A stretch of DNA of 64,000 nucleotides from assembly GCA_002371265.1 (NCBI GenBank), contig DFGT01000017.1:1-64000 (forward strand). The letters run 5' to 3'. The translations under genes were made by a program, and so were the position numbers. Position 1 is the stretch's first letter; each line of letters starts with the position of its first letter. A model generated the notes under the pieces. That model ran no database searches. It was not told the origin of the DNA and saw only the letters and a list, made by a program, of their open reading frames with translations. Source of the stretch: Bacteroidales bacterium UBA3743. GTDB taxonomy: Bacteria > Bacteroidota > Bacteroidia > Bacteroidales > Paludibacteraceae. Positions 26,704 through 35,620 of this stretch are shown here, piece after piece.

Positions 26704-27339
26704 TTATTCTTTAAATTCTTTACAATAATCTCGTATTCCGCACTCTCCACATTTTGGAGCCAACGCTGTGCAGACATATCTTCCATGAAGAAGAAGCCAG
26801 TGATGCGCGTCACTCAAGATATTCTCTGGTATATACTGACGCAGAATCATCTCTGTCTGAAGTGGGTTCTTTGCCTCGTCTGCTAGCCCTACCCTATGCG
26901 ACACTCTGAATACATGTGTATCGACAGGCATTGCAGGCTTTCCAAAAGCGACGGCAAGCATCACATTGGCAGTCTTTCTGCCTACACCTGGCAAAGTTGT
27001 CAAAGCTTCCATTGTCGACGGAATTACCCCATCGCATTTTTCCACAACAATCTTTGCCATCTGCAACAGATGCAAGGCCTTTGCGTTTGGATAGGAGACA
27101 CTTTTAATATACTCAAGGATATCCTCCTCCGTGCCATTCGCCAACGAATAAATATCCGGATAACGCTCAAACAACGCAGGTGTCACCTGATTCACCCTTT
27201 TATCCGTACACTGTGCCGACAGCATCACAGCCACAAGCAATTCATACGGATTGTGGAAATTAAGCTCACTCTTGGCATTGTGCATGTTTTCTGCGAACCA
27301 TGCCAAGACATTTGAGTAACGGTCCTTACGAGAGAGCAT
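26704..27339 (-). CDS. nth: Endonuclease III (DNA glycosylase / AP lyase)
   Basis: 211 residues. The helix-hairpin-helix with catalytic Lys is LTTLPGVGRKTANVMLAVAF, and the catalytic Asp follows in MPVDTHVFRVSHR. The 4Fe-4S cluster CTALAPKCGECGIRDYC has the canonical C-x6-C-x2-C-x5-C spacing. It removes oxidised pyrimidines in base excision repair. It begins 2 bp after the SSB-like DUF3127 gene and ends 3 bp before purC, so it is in the same transcript. Confidence 0.96.
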   Translation of the reverse strand: MLSRKDRYSNVLAWFAENMHNAKSELNFHNPYELLVAVMLSAQCTDKRVNQVTPALFERYPDIYSLANGTEEDILEYIKSVSYPNAKALHLLQMAKIVVEKCDGVIPSTMEALTTLPGVGRKTANVMLAVAFGKPAMPVDTHVFRVSHRVGLADEAKNPLQTEMILRQYIPENILSDAHHWLLLHGRYVCTALAPKCGECGIRDYCKEFKE

Positions 27340-27341
27340 AC

Positions 27342-27884
27342 TTAAAAAGGCAGATCACCCCCGTCTGCGTTAGGAGCAGACTGTGCGTCAGGAGTTGCTG
27401 GAGCTGCTGGAGCCGTGAAACCACCCTGCTGCATAGGCTGCTGATATCCACCTTGTGGCTGCTGGAAACCTTGTGGCTGAGCGAAGCCCTGCTGTTGCAT
27501 TGGCTGCTGGTAGCCACCCTGTGGCTGTGCAAAGCCCTGCTGCATAGGTTGCTGTGGATATCCTCCCATTGGCTGTCCGTATCCCTGCTGAGCTGCCATA
27601 CCGTTGTAAGGCTCAGCACGGAAAGCACGAATATCGTTGAACCAACGTCCGTTGTATTCTCTTGCGTCGATGCTGCATGTTATGTGGATTAAGCCACCCT
27701 GCTGCTGAACAGCGGCTATTGTATTATATGCGTTCTCATCCCAAACACTCACAAGCACGCGGCGAGGGAACTGTCCTGTTGTGTCATGCTCCACAACGCA
27801 TTCCCACATCTTCCATGGTCCTCTTGCAGACTGACCGCTTCTTTCATTCAGGTTTAGAACCTTTCCAATAAATTCGTATGTCAT
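27342..27884 (-). CDS. DUF3127 protein with SSB-like architecture
   Basis: 180 residues. The N-terminal part of about 90 residues (MTYEFIGKVLNLNERSG ... WFNDIRAFRAEPY) matches DUF3127 and has an OB-fold-like strand order. Next comes a long Gln/Gly/Pro/Met-rich linker of repeated PQGGYQQPMQQ units (about 95-160). The extreme C-terminus is GGDLPF. That layout, OB-fold, disordered linker and acidic tip ending in Pro-Phe, is that of single-stranded DNA-binding protein (typical tip DDDIPF). ssDNA binding is my inference; the family is listed as unknown. It lies 1 bp after hisC and 2 bp before nth. Confidence 0.85.
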   Translation of the reverse strand: MTYEFIGKVLNLNERSGQSARGPWKMWECVVEHDTTGQFPRRVLVSVWDENAYNTIAAVQQQGGLIHITCSIDAREYNGRWFNDIRAFRAEPYNGMAAQQGYGQPMGGYPQQPMQQGFAQPQGGYQQPMQQQGFAQPQGFQQPQGGYQQPMQQGGFTAPAAPATPDAQSAPNADGGDLPF

Positions 27885-27885
27885 A

Positions 27886-28917
27886 TTAATATTTCTTTAA
27901 TGCTTTAAATAATTCTTCATTTTCTTCTTTTGTACCGATCGTAATACGCAAACAATTGCCACACAACTGCACTCGATTACGATTTCTAACAATGATTCCT
28001 TTCATTGTCAAGTATGTGTACAAATCGTTGGCATCCGTCACCTTAACCAATACGAAATTGGCATCCGTAGGATAAATTTTCTCAACGAATTTGAATCCTT
28101 TCAACTCATAAACCACATCAGAACGAAGAGAAACCGTCTCTTTCGCCCAATTCTTAATAACGTCCGGATTCTTAAGAATCTTCAACGCATAATCCTGTGT
28201 AAGCTTATTGATATTGTATGGATACTTGATCTTGTTAAGGATTCCGATAATCTCTTCTGATGCGAAAGCCATGCCCAAACGAACTGACGCGCTAGCCCAC
28301 GCCTTGGAGAATGTCTGCAACACAATCATATTGGGATATTTTGCCAATTTCTGGCTGTATGACTCTCTGCCACAGAAATCCCAGTAGGCTTCATCAATAA
28401 CGACAATTCCTCCGAACTCTTTCAACAGTTTCTCTATATCACCGTCTTTCAAGCAATTTCCGGTAGGATTGTTTGGCGAGCACAACCACATCACCTTAGT
28501 GTGGTCGTCTACAGCTGCAAGCATCGCGTCGACATCTATCTGAAAATCTTCCTTCAAAGCGACGGGACGATACTCGACATTGTTGACATCTGCGCATACC
28601 TCATACATTCCGTATGTAGGTGAGATAGCCACTACATTATCAATTCCTGGTTCGCAGAAAGCACGGTAAACCAAGTCAATCGGCTCATCGCTACCATTTC
28701 CGAACATGATGTTCTTCGCATCCACATGCTTGACCTCTGCCACACGATGCTTCACAGCCCACTGCAATGGATCAGGATACCTGTTGTAGGGATCATTACG
28801 TGGATTTTCGTTAGCATCCAAATAGACAGACGCTTCGCCCTTAAACTCATCACGTGCGCATGAGTATGGCTTTAGCTTGAGGATGTTTGGTCGCACCAAT
28901 TGACTTAATTCTTTCAT
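27886..28917 (-). CDS. hisC: Histidinol-phosphate aminotransferase
   Basis: 343 residues, fold type I PLP enzyme. Key motifs: FGNGSDEPIDLVYRAF, SPNNPTGN, VIDEAYWDF and the PLP-lysine region TFSKAWASASVRLGMAF. It converts imidazole-acetol phosphate and glutamate to histidinol phosphate. It is the third gene after hisG and hisD (30-bp gap), followed almost directly by the DUF3127 gene. hisB is not adjacent in this window. Confidence 0.95.
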   Translation of the reverse strand: MKELSQLVRPNILKLKPYSCARDEFKGEASVYLDANENPRNDPYNRYPDPLQWAVKHRVAEVKHVDAKNIMFGNGSDEPIDLVYRAFCEPGIDNVVAISPTYGMYEVCADVNNVEYRPVALKEDFQIDVDAMLAAVDDHTKVMWLCSPNNPTGNCLKDGDIEKLLKEFGGIVVIDEAYWDFCGRESYSQKLAKYPNMIVLQTFSKAWASASVRLGMAFASEEIIGILNKIKYPYNINKLTQDYALKILKNPDVIKNWAKETVSLRSDVVYELKGFKFVEKIYPTDANFVLVKVTDANDLYTYLTMKGIIVRNRNRVQLCGNCLRITIGTKEENEELFKALKKY

Positions 28918-28947
28918 ATAACAAAATTTTATTTGTTGAATTCCAAC

Positions 28948-30225
28948 TTATTTGTTCATTCTTAGAGTAACGGCATTCTTGTGAGCAAACAGTTGCTCAT
29001 TCTCAGCCATTATCTCAATTGCGTTTCCGATTAGCTTAAGTCCATTAGGAGTAATCTCCTGATATGTTATTTTCTTACGGAAACTGTCTAGATTGACACC
29101 GCTGTATGCCTTGGCATAACCATTTGTAGGAAGTGTATGGTTTGTCCCCGACGCATAGTCGCCTGCGCTTTCCGGAGTCAGATGACCCAAGAAAATCGAA
29201 CCTGCGTTTGTGATTCTCTCCGCGATCTGCATATAATTAGACGTAGAGATGATCAAATGTTCAGGTGCATATTCATTTGTGACGTCGATGACCTCTTCCA
29301 AGTCTTTCACCAAAATAATCTTACTATTGGCAACAGATTTCTCCGCTATTTCCTTTCTTGGCAGCAACTGTAGTTGACGGTCGACTTCTGCCAATACCTT
29401 TTCAGCAAGAGTTTTGCTTGTAGTGATACATACCGCCTGACTATCCACACCATGTTCGGCCTGCGACAACAAATCTGCAGCCACAAATGCTGGATTGGCA
29501 GTCTCGTCTGCGATCACCTCCACCTCACTCGGACCTGCAGGCATATCAATAGCGACGTCTTTCAAAGAGACTCTCTGTTTTGCAGCTGTCACATATTGGT
29601 TACCTGGACCAAAAATTTTATATACTTTCGGAACGCTTTCTGTACCGTAAGCCATTGATCCAATAGCCTGTACGCCACCAATCTTGAATATTTTGCTCAC
29701 ACCGGCAACCTTAGCCGCAAACAATACAGCCGGATGAACCTTTCCGTTTTTAGCAGGAGGAGTACAAAGCACAATCTCCTTGCAACCTGCAATACGAGCA
29801 GGAACAGCCAACATTAACACTGTTGAAAACAATGGAGCAGTACCACCTGGGATATACAATCCGACCTTTTCAATCGGCATAGCCTTCTGCCAACAAGTGA
29901 CGCCTGGCATAGTCTCGATGCGAGGGAGCTCGTGATCCTGCGCAGCATGGAATTTCTCGATGTTTCCCTTGGCCAAACGGATAGCGTTCTTCAATTCATC
30001 CGCCACCAACGTTTCTGCCTCTGCGATTTCATCTTCCGACACCTGCAAAGAATCAAGCTGAACTTTATCGAATTTCAGTTCATACTCTTTTACAGCAGCG
30101 TCGCCACGACTCTTGATATCATCAAGCACAGCTGTCACAGTCTCGGTCAAACTGCTATTGTCAAGAGCAGGACGAGACAGCAACGACTTCCAATCTTTAT
30201 GTTGTGGATATTCGATTATCTTCAT
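28948..30225 (-). CDS. hisD: Histidinol dehydrogenase
   Basis: 425 residues, standard length. It oxidises histidinol to histidine in two NAD-dependent steps. Visible motifs: EKVGLYIPGGTAPLFSTVLMLAVPA, GVQAIGSMAYGT, FGPGNQYVTAAKQ, DMPAGPSEVEVIAD and LLSQAEHGVDSQ, which contributes the zinc-site Gln and His. The start overlaps the hisG stop by 1 bp, so translation is coupled. Confidence 0.97.
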   Translation of the reverse strand: MKIIEYPQHKDWKSLLSRPALDNSSLTETVTAVLDDIKSRGDAAVKEYELKFDKVQLDSLQVSEDEIAEAETLVADELKNAIRLAKGNIEKFHAAQDHELPRIETMPGVTCWQKAMPIEKVGLYIPGGTAPLFSTVLMLAVPARIAGCKEIVLCTPPAKNGKVHPAVLFAAKVAGVSKIFKIGGVQAIGSMAYGTESVPKVYKIFGPGNQYVTAAKQRVSLKDVAIDMPAGPSEVEVIADETANPAFVAADLLSQAEHGVDSQAVCITTSKTLAEKVLAEVDRQLQLLPRKEIAEKSVANSKIILVKDLEEVIDVTNEYAPEHLIISTSNYMQIAERITNAGSIFLGHLTPESAGDYASGTNHTLPTNGYAKAYSGVNLDSFRKKITYQEITPNGLKLIGNAIEIMAENEQLFAHKNAVTLRMNK

Positions 30226-31082
30226 TAGAGAATCATTTTTTCGATAGGAACGACAAGTATACCCTCAGCACCCAATTGTTTCAACTGGCTGATGATATCC
30301 CAGAAAGTTTTCTCTTCAATCACAGAGTGAAGAGACGACCAACCCTCCTGCTTTAGAGGAGTAACAGTTGGAGACTTCATTCCTGGAAGGATCTTGCATA
30401 CATCATCAATCTTATCGTTAGGAATATTTAATAGAATATATTTCTTACCCTCTGCATTCTTGTAAGAGTCGAAGCGGAAAAGGATTTCCTTCAAAGTGGC
30501 CATCTTTTCAGCATCATCATTAAGATGCTTGTTGCCGATAAGAAGAGCCTCTGAATACATTGCCACTTCAACCTCCTTCAAATTGTTGCTTACCAATGTA
30601 GAGCCAGAACTTACGATATCAAAGATACAGTCGGCCATTCCGATGCCCGGAGCGATCTCAACGCTACCCATGATTGTGTGGATCTCGGCCTTCACACCAT
30701 TCTTATCCAAAAAGTTTTTCAAGATATGAGGGTAAGATGTTGCGATTTTCTTGCCATTGAACCACTGAATGCCATTATAGTCTGCAGCCTTAGGGATAGC
30801 CAAAGACAAACGACACTTGCTGAAATCTAGGCGCTTGATGATATCAGCGTCCTCACCTTTCTCCTCAAACTCATTCTCACCTACGATGCCGACATCAGCG
30901 ATACCAGTAGCGACTGCCTGAGGAATATCGTCATCTCTCAAATAAAGAATCTCCACAGGGAAATTCTTGGCTTTCACCAACAATGTTCTCTTTCCTGACT
31001 CTACTTTGATGCTCGACTCTTCCAACATCGTCATCGTCTCTTCAAATAGACGTCCTTTTGCCTGAACTGCTATTCTTAACAT
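30225..31082 (-). CDS. hisG: ATP phosphoribosyltransferase, long form
   Basis: 285 residues, the long HisG form with a C-terminal ACT-like regulatory domain that senses histidine. It catalyses the first step, joining ATP and PRPP. Motifs: MLRIAVQAKGRLFEETMTML, VATGIADVGIVGENEF, GMADCIFDIVSSGSTLVSNNLKEV, and SPTVTPLKQEGWSSLHSVI in the regulatory part. It is the first structural gene downstream of a leader-peptide attenuator, so it is controlled both by feedback and by attenuation (inference). Confidence 0.97.
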   Translation of the reverse strand: MLRIAVQAKGRLFEETMTMLEESSIKVESGKRTLLVKAKNFPVEILYLRDDDIPQAVATGIADVGIVGENEFEEKGEDADIIKRLDFSKCRLSLAIPKAADYNGIQWFNGKKIATSYPHILKNFLDKNGVKAEIHTIMGSVEIAPGIGMADCIFDIVSSGSTLVSNNLKEVEVAMYSEALLIGNKHLNDDAEKMATLKEILFRFDSYKNAEGKKYILLNIPNDKIDDVCKILPGMKSPTVTPLKQEGWSSLHSVIEEKTFWDIISQLKQLGAEGILVVPIEKMIL

Positions 31083-31106
31083 AATTTGAATTTGTAATGG
31101 TTTTAT

Positions 31107-31141
31107 AAAAAAGGAGACCTACCGTTCAAGTAAGCCTCCTT
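31107..31141 (-). terminator. his attenuator terminator
   Basis: 12-bp stem on the minus strand (AAGGAGGCTTAC, 31130-31141, with GTAGGTCTCCTT, 31111-31122; two G-U pairs) with a 7-nt loop and a U-run at 31107-31112. It stands between the leader peptide and hisG. Its 5' arm can instead pair with leader bases 31176-31187. Confidence 0.85.
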
Positions 31142-31187
31142 CGTTCCTCTATTTAATGTTTTGCAGAACACACACAAAGCTCACTTG
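31127..31187 (-). promoter_or_regulatory. his antiterminator
   Basis: Leader RNA CAAGTGAGCTTT (31187 to 31176) can form 12 uninterrupted pairs (some G-U) with 31127-31138, which is most of the 5' arm of the terminator. The two structures are mutually exclusive. A ribosome stalled on the His codons would leave 31176-31187 free, whereas one at the stop codon would not. Confidence 0.75.
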
Positions 31188-31242
31188 CATCATTTTCTAT
31201 ACAATGCTCATGATGGTGCTTATGTAATCTGCGAAATCTCAT
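31153..31242 (-). CDS. hisL: Histidine operon leader peptide
   Basis: 29-codon ORF, too short for ordinary gene calling, starting ATG at 31242 and ending TAA at 31153. It encodes MRFRRLHKHHHEHCIEND and a further 11 residues. Five His fall in seven codons (7-13) and one more is the last residue. It begins about 11 nt after the predicted transcription start and has AAGAAA just before the ATG. Placement ahead of an antiterminator/terminator pair and hisG shows it is a control peptide: His starvation stalls ribosomes on the His codons and favours read-through. Confidence 0.85.
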   Translation of the reverse strand: MRFRRLHKHHHEHCIENDASELCVCSAKH

Positions 31243-31259
31243 TTTCTTAATATTTTCTA

Positions 31260-31289
31260 CAAAATTACATAAAAATGAGATTATGACAA
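31260..31289 (-). promoter_or_regulatory. his operon promoter
   Basis: Minus-strand TAATTTTG (31260-31267) and TTG at 31287-31289 with a 19-bp spacer; transcription would begin just before the leader peptide ATG. Confidence 0.7.
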
Positions 31290-31318
31290 TTTATCTTGCA
31301 TTTTTTTGTAAAACTTTT

Positions 31319-34300
31319 TTATTTCTTGATGAATCTTGTTGTATAAGTCGACTCATCAGAGATTACTGTGATCACATAAACTCCAGTTGCCAAACTATTC
31401 ACGTCGACCGCAGTAATATGTTCATCAGAATCTAGTTCTGCGACTCTACGTGACATACAGTCTGTGATTTGAATATGATGAGTTCCCTTTGTTTCAACTT
31501 CTACATACAATGTGTTGTCTACAGGATTCGGATAAATAACGATTCCAGTGTCTAGCAATTTGTCTCCAGCCATAATATCAGCGTCACACAAGACCTCACC
31601 ATTTCCCTTACGAGGGGAAGCAATTTCTATGCCATAGTTATCAACAGTAGAGCAATTTGCAAAAACGACAAGTTCTTTAGAGCCATCTGTTTCGCGTCCA
31701 TAGCTTCCGTTTCTAGGATGACTCTTAGTTGTAAACACATCCAATGTGTCGTTCTTTCCCTTATAAGAATGCATCAATATTAATTGCTGAGACACATCAG
31801 CAGAAAGTTTGAAATTCAAATGACGTGGGCCTTCATCTGAATTACCATCTGCCCAAAGCAAGATTCTTCCGTTAGCAGGAACTATAGTAGAATCTGATCT
31901 GAATCTTGGGAACACATTTGACTTTGCCTTTGTCTTATTGACTAAAACCATATCAGCCAAGTCGACATCCTCGTCTCCAGCATTGTAGATCTCTATCCAG
32001 TCTGGTTTCTCTCCATACTCATCTGTTGTCGTATTGTTAGAAGAACAAACCTCATTGATAAACAATTGTGGTCTCTTGTAATCTGGATCTGCCTCTACAT
32101 ACAACTTCACTGTCATATCCTTACCGACTTTTCCTTCAAAGACATCTCCTTGAATTTCAGACTTTGCGTTAGATATCGAAGATGCAGTCATCTTCATAGA
32201 CATATCAGAACTTGCAGGCTCATTCTGATGAATCTCTACAGCAATCACATTCTTGCCTTTCTTAAACAGAGAACCATCGATAGAGAACGAAGTCTCTTCA
32301 TCGTTAACATAATCATCTCCATCAAATACAGCCAACATATCATAAGTATATGTTGTATCTTTTGGCAAATTAAAGACGGCCACTTTCGTGCCATTTACGT
32401 AGACAACAGCAGCATCGTCATACATGATCTTAAACGACACTTTCTTAAACTCCTTGTCTCTGTCACAATCAACCGTTGTACGGAAATAGGCAGTCAAATA
32501 CTTATTTTCTTCGTCTTTACCATAATCCAACTTCGTATCGTAGTCTCTATCGCTAGCATAACCAAATTTACCCTTTCCTACCGACCACTTTGAATCATCA
32601 TAGTCTGGTGCCATCCAATTTTTTGCAGGCATAATACTATCATAGAAATAGGTCCATTCCGTAGTCTTGGTTATCAAATCTCTTGTATCGACGAGAGAAT
32701 CAGACAAGTACCATTTTTGTACGCGGTAGCCTTCTGGCAATTCAGGCTCAATCTTGATTTTCTGACCATCATAAGCAGAGAAACTGTATGACACATCATT
32801 CATCATTTCCTTATTGAATAGATAATCAACAGAAGACAATTCCTCTGGCAAAATAACCTTGAAATCAAACTTCACCTTTGTGTCCGTCATATTGAACCTT
32901 GAAAGCAACTGTTCCTTAAGTGCACGACATCTTGTAGATGTAAAAGATTTAATTCCATTGGTATAATCATCCACACTTCCTGAAATTTCTTTTGTGGCAC
33001 AAAAGTCCTTCTTCACCAAAGACGCAATGGAATCCCATTTTGCCATAATCTTCTCCTCAGTAAAATTAGTCTTTAACTGTTTCAGGAACTCCGTCGAAAA
33101 ACGCAACTTGAAATCCTCATTCTGCATACAATGATAGAATAAAGTAGTCTTCCACTTTGATTTTTCATCAAAACGATATCCACCACCATCCGATGAACCA
33201 TTAGCCCAGTTTACTGCTTCACCTACTCCCATCGTGAAATCAATCATATTCAAATTAGGGTTGCAGTAGTTCGGAGACCAATCACTATACATTCCATATC
33301 CGAAATCTGTATCGTATACAACCCAACGGAATTTACCACCTTTCTTCTTTCTCCATATCTTGGTGTTGTTGCCTGGCCAGTCTGTGTTTACAATAAATTG
33401 TTCCAAAATTTGCCAGCGGATATATTCATCGATATCCATTCTCTGAGAAAGTTGCTCGTAGAAATCAGCATCAGAATAATGGTTTTCCACATATGAAATC
33501 ATCTCATTGTACGCATCCATCGATCCGGACACCAAATTAACTTTTTCTAGTTTTAGAGACACTTCATCAACCTCATCCTCTTCCAATCCATAATTATGGA
33601 AAACGTAGTCCTCATTGGTACGCTCACGAAGTCCCATCAAACCTTTGTATTTACCATTTATATAGTAAGCCACAGGTTGATATCCTTGATAATCAATACC
33701 CAAATTTTTACCCAAAGATTGCATAAATCCGTCACGACATCTCAAAGATCCATAAGCATTACCTCCATTACGGATTTGCAAACTTTTCACCTCCTTGAAA
33801 GGCTTATCCTTAAAAAAATTAGTGTAGCCAAATCGATTGTTTCCAGTCTTCTTCGATGCTTTCATCTTCAGACTTTTCACCTTGTACGATTCCTGACGAG
33901 AACATCCACCGGTAACTCCAATCTCTATTTTCTGACTGCACTTCAAACTGCCATCCTCAAAATATTCGAAATTTGCTGGACGATTCCAATCTCTGTTGTA
34001 ATTAGCCTTAGAACCTACACAAGAAGATGGTCCTGCTATTCCATTTGTTCCTTTTACACAGATTCCTATCTCATCATCGTTCAAATACTCATCATCAGTA
34101 ACAATACAGACAACAGGAAGATCATTTCCTGTACAACTTTCCCCATAAGGAGATTTTAAAATAAATGTACCTGACAATACATCACTTGCCAATTTACCCT
34201 CAACAAATGCCTTAGCTCTAATTGGTTTGTTTTCTTTAATTTCAAAAGGTTCTTCATACAAATGACTCTCTTCTGTAGGAGTAGAACCATCTGTTGTATA

Positions 34301-34903
34301 ATATATAACAGCACCTTCCATATCACAAGAAAGAGATATCTTCTTACTTTCTGCTCCGAAATAAAAGCCAGGAGTTGTCACGAACTTTGGAGTCGGCACA
34401 CGAGTCGCAAATGCAGTAGTATTCTTAGTGCCAGGAGTTGGCTCCATATAACCACCGTCACCATAAGAAACATTTGGCAACTGTAAAGGATGAGTCATAG
34501 AGATAGTCTTGCCATCAGCAAATTTGATTTCCAATTTTCCAGCTTTATACTCCAAATTCTTAGGAAAACTTCCCAATATCTTAGTTGAAGAAGGTTTTGT
34601 CTCCTCGTCTCCATAAAAGGCAAGAACACTATAACCATTTGGAATCTTATGACTTTCCTTAAAAACGCCTGTCCAATCGACCTTACCCGATTCTTTATAG
34701 GCAGTCACAGTTGCCCCATTAAGATCTACGGGATCGCCATCGTTATAGAATTCTACCCATGAAGGATAATCATAAGTACTACCATCCATATATGCGGAGA
34801 TATTACATGGCATTATCTCATTGATTTTAACCGTGGCTGACATGCTGCACGACGCCGCAAGCAAAAAAATAGTCGTAAGTCTTCTGTATATCATATTTTT
34901 CAT
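31319..34903 (-). CDS. CotH-domain surface protein with lamin-tail domains and T9SS sorting signal
   Basis: 1194 residues. After a signal peptide come a lamin-tail domain (INEIMPCNISAYMDGS, about 25-150), a chitobiase-like C-terminal module (AVIYYTTDGSTPTEES) and a CotH kinase-like domain (about 260-640; RNGGNAYGSLRCRDGF, KGLMGLRERTNEDY, FRWVVYDTDFGYGM). Beta-rich modules follow, then a second lamin-tail domain (FINEVCSSNNTTTDEYG). The C-terminus IYPNPVDNTLYVEV...GVYVITVISDESTYTTRFIKK is a type A T9SS sorting domain, so the protein is exported across the outer membrane. CotH proteins are atypical kinases known from spore coats; the role here is unknown. It is a single gene with its own promoter. 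Confidence 0.9.
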   Translation of the reverse strand: MKNMIYRRLTTIFLLAASCSMSATVKINEIMPCNISAYMDGSTYDYPSWVEFYNDGDPVDLNGATVTAYKESGKVDWTGVFKESHKIPNGYSVLAFYGDEETKPSSTKILGSFPKNLEYKAGKLEIKFADGKTISMTHPLQLPNVSYGDGGYMEPTPGTKNTTAFATRVPTPKFVTTPGFYFGAESKKISLSCDMEGAVIYYTTDGSTPTEESHLYEEPFEIKENKPIRAKAFVEGKLASDVLSGTFILKSPYGESCTGNDLPVVCIVTDDEYLNDDEIGICVKGTNGIAGPSSCVGSKANYNRDWNRPANFEYFEDGSLKCSQKIEIGVTGGCSRQESYKVKSLKMKASKKTGNNRFGYTNFFKDKPFKEVKSLQIRNGGNAYGSLRCRDGFMQSLGKNLGIDYQGYQPVAYYINGKYKGLMGLRERTNEDYVFHNYGLEEDEVDEVSLKLEKVNLVSGSMDAYNEMISYVENHYSDADFYEQLSQRMDIDEYIRWQILEQFIVNTDWPGNNTKIWRKKKGGKFRWVVYDTDFGYGMYSDWSPNYCNPNLNMIDFTMGVGEAVNWANGSSDGGGYRFDEKSKWKTTLFYHCMQNEDFKLRFSTEFLKQLKTNFTEEKIMAKWDSIASLVKKDFCATKEISGSVDDYTNGIKSFTSTRCRALKEQLLSRFNMTDTKVKFDFKVILPEELSSVDYLFNKEMMNDVSYSFSAYDGQKIKIEPELPEGYRVQKWYLSDSLVDTRDLITKTTEWTYFYDSIMPAKNWMAPDYDDSKWSVGKGKFGYASDRDYDTKLDYGKDEENKYLTAYFRTTVDCDRDKEFKKVSFKIMYDDAAVVYVNGTKVAVFNLPKDTTYTYDMLAVFDGDDYVNDEETSFSIDGSLFKKGKNVIAVEIHQNEPASSDMSMKMTASSISNAKSEIQGDVFEGKVGKDMTVKLYVEADPDYKRPQLFINEVCSSNNTTTDEYGEKPDWIEIYNAGDEDVDLADMVLVNKTKAKSNVFPRFRSDSTIVPANGRILLWADGNSDEGPRHLNFKLSADVSQQLILMHSYKGKNDTLDVFTTKSHPRNGSYGRETDGSKELVVFANCSTVDNYGIEIASPRKGNGEVLCDADIMAGDKLLDTGIVIYPNPVDNTLYVEVETKGTHHIQITDCMSRRVAELDSDEHITAVDVNSLATGVYVITVISDESTYTTRFIKK

Positions 34904-34930
34904 ACTTTTCCCTATTATTTCGTTATATCA

Positions 34931-34962
34931 CAAATGTATTTAATCAACTTAACAAAAACAAA
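34931..34962 (-). promoter_or_regulatory. Promoter of the CotH protein gene
   Basis: Minus-strand TACATTTG (34931-34938) with TTTG at 34959-34962 and a 20-bp spacer. Confidence 0.6.
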
Positions 34963-35036
34963 ATTTACGTATTTAAAATCAAGATAAATACGTAAAATTT
35001 CAAAAAAATAGGCCAAACAACACATATCAAGCAAAA

Positions 35037-35597
35037 TCAATCACATTTCTGATGAAGAATATAATTATATGCGTCTATCAGACTGTTGAGTTCTTCCCTC
35101 GTCTCCTTAAGAAGGATCATTGCTCTTTCTTTGACATTTCGTTTCCGTTCGCTTTTTATTTCTGAAATAGCCCCCTCTATTGTCAGACGTCGTTCCCTAA
35201 GCAATAGCTGAAGTAGTTTTAAGTTTTCTATATTCTCTTTTGTGTATATTCTTGTTCCTCCTCGCGAACGCTGGCTACAAAAGTTTTTTCCCAATCCGAC
35301 AAAAGAATCCTCCCAATATCGAATTGTCGGCTGAGTTTCTCCAATTATAGATTCTACTTCGCTAATTTTATAATATTTTTTTTCATAGACGGAATTGTCA
35401 GAGTCTTCAATATCATCAATCCAATTTTCTGTCTTTTTTTTGTCTGAGCCAACCATAGTTGTATCCACATCGTCTGTATCACTCTCCTTAACGTCATCTT
35501 TCATAAGAGAGCTTTCTTCCACCAAATCGTCAGCGGAAACAGTCTGTGAATTCCAAACTAAAATATCATCTTCTGAATCATCTATCATACCATCCAT
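35037..35597 (-). CDS. MerR family transcriptional regulator
   Basis: 186 residues from the ATG at 35597 (MDGMIDDSEDD); an upstream TTG start is less likely because the ompA-type terminator lies there. An acidic, Ser/Asp-rich N-terminal extension of about 70 residues precedes the MerR helix-turn-helix (KKYYKISEVESIIGETQPTIRYWEDSF ... GGTRIYTKENIENLKLLQLLL). A helical region then runs to the C-terminus. There is no Cys-rich metal site. This is the Bacteroidota form of a short MerR regulator. It is only 76 bp downstream of the OmpA gene but separated from it by a terminator. Confidence 0.88.
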   Translation of the reverse strand: MDGMIDDSEDDILVWNSQTVSADDLVEESSLMKDDVKESDTDDVDTTMVGSDKKKTENWIDDIEDSDNSVYEKKYYKISEVESIIGETQPTIRYWEDSFVGLGKNFCSQRSRGGTRIYTKENIENLKLLQLLLRERRLTIEGAISEIKSERKRNVKERAMILLKETREELNSLIDAYNYILHQKCD

Positions 35598-35620
35598 AGT
35601 TGAAATAAAAACCAAAAAAA

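Noticed and set aside
27420..27590. Repeats in the DUF3127 gene as a possible CRISPR or tandem array
   Set aside because: They encode the Gln/Gly/Pro linker in frame; no unique spacers.
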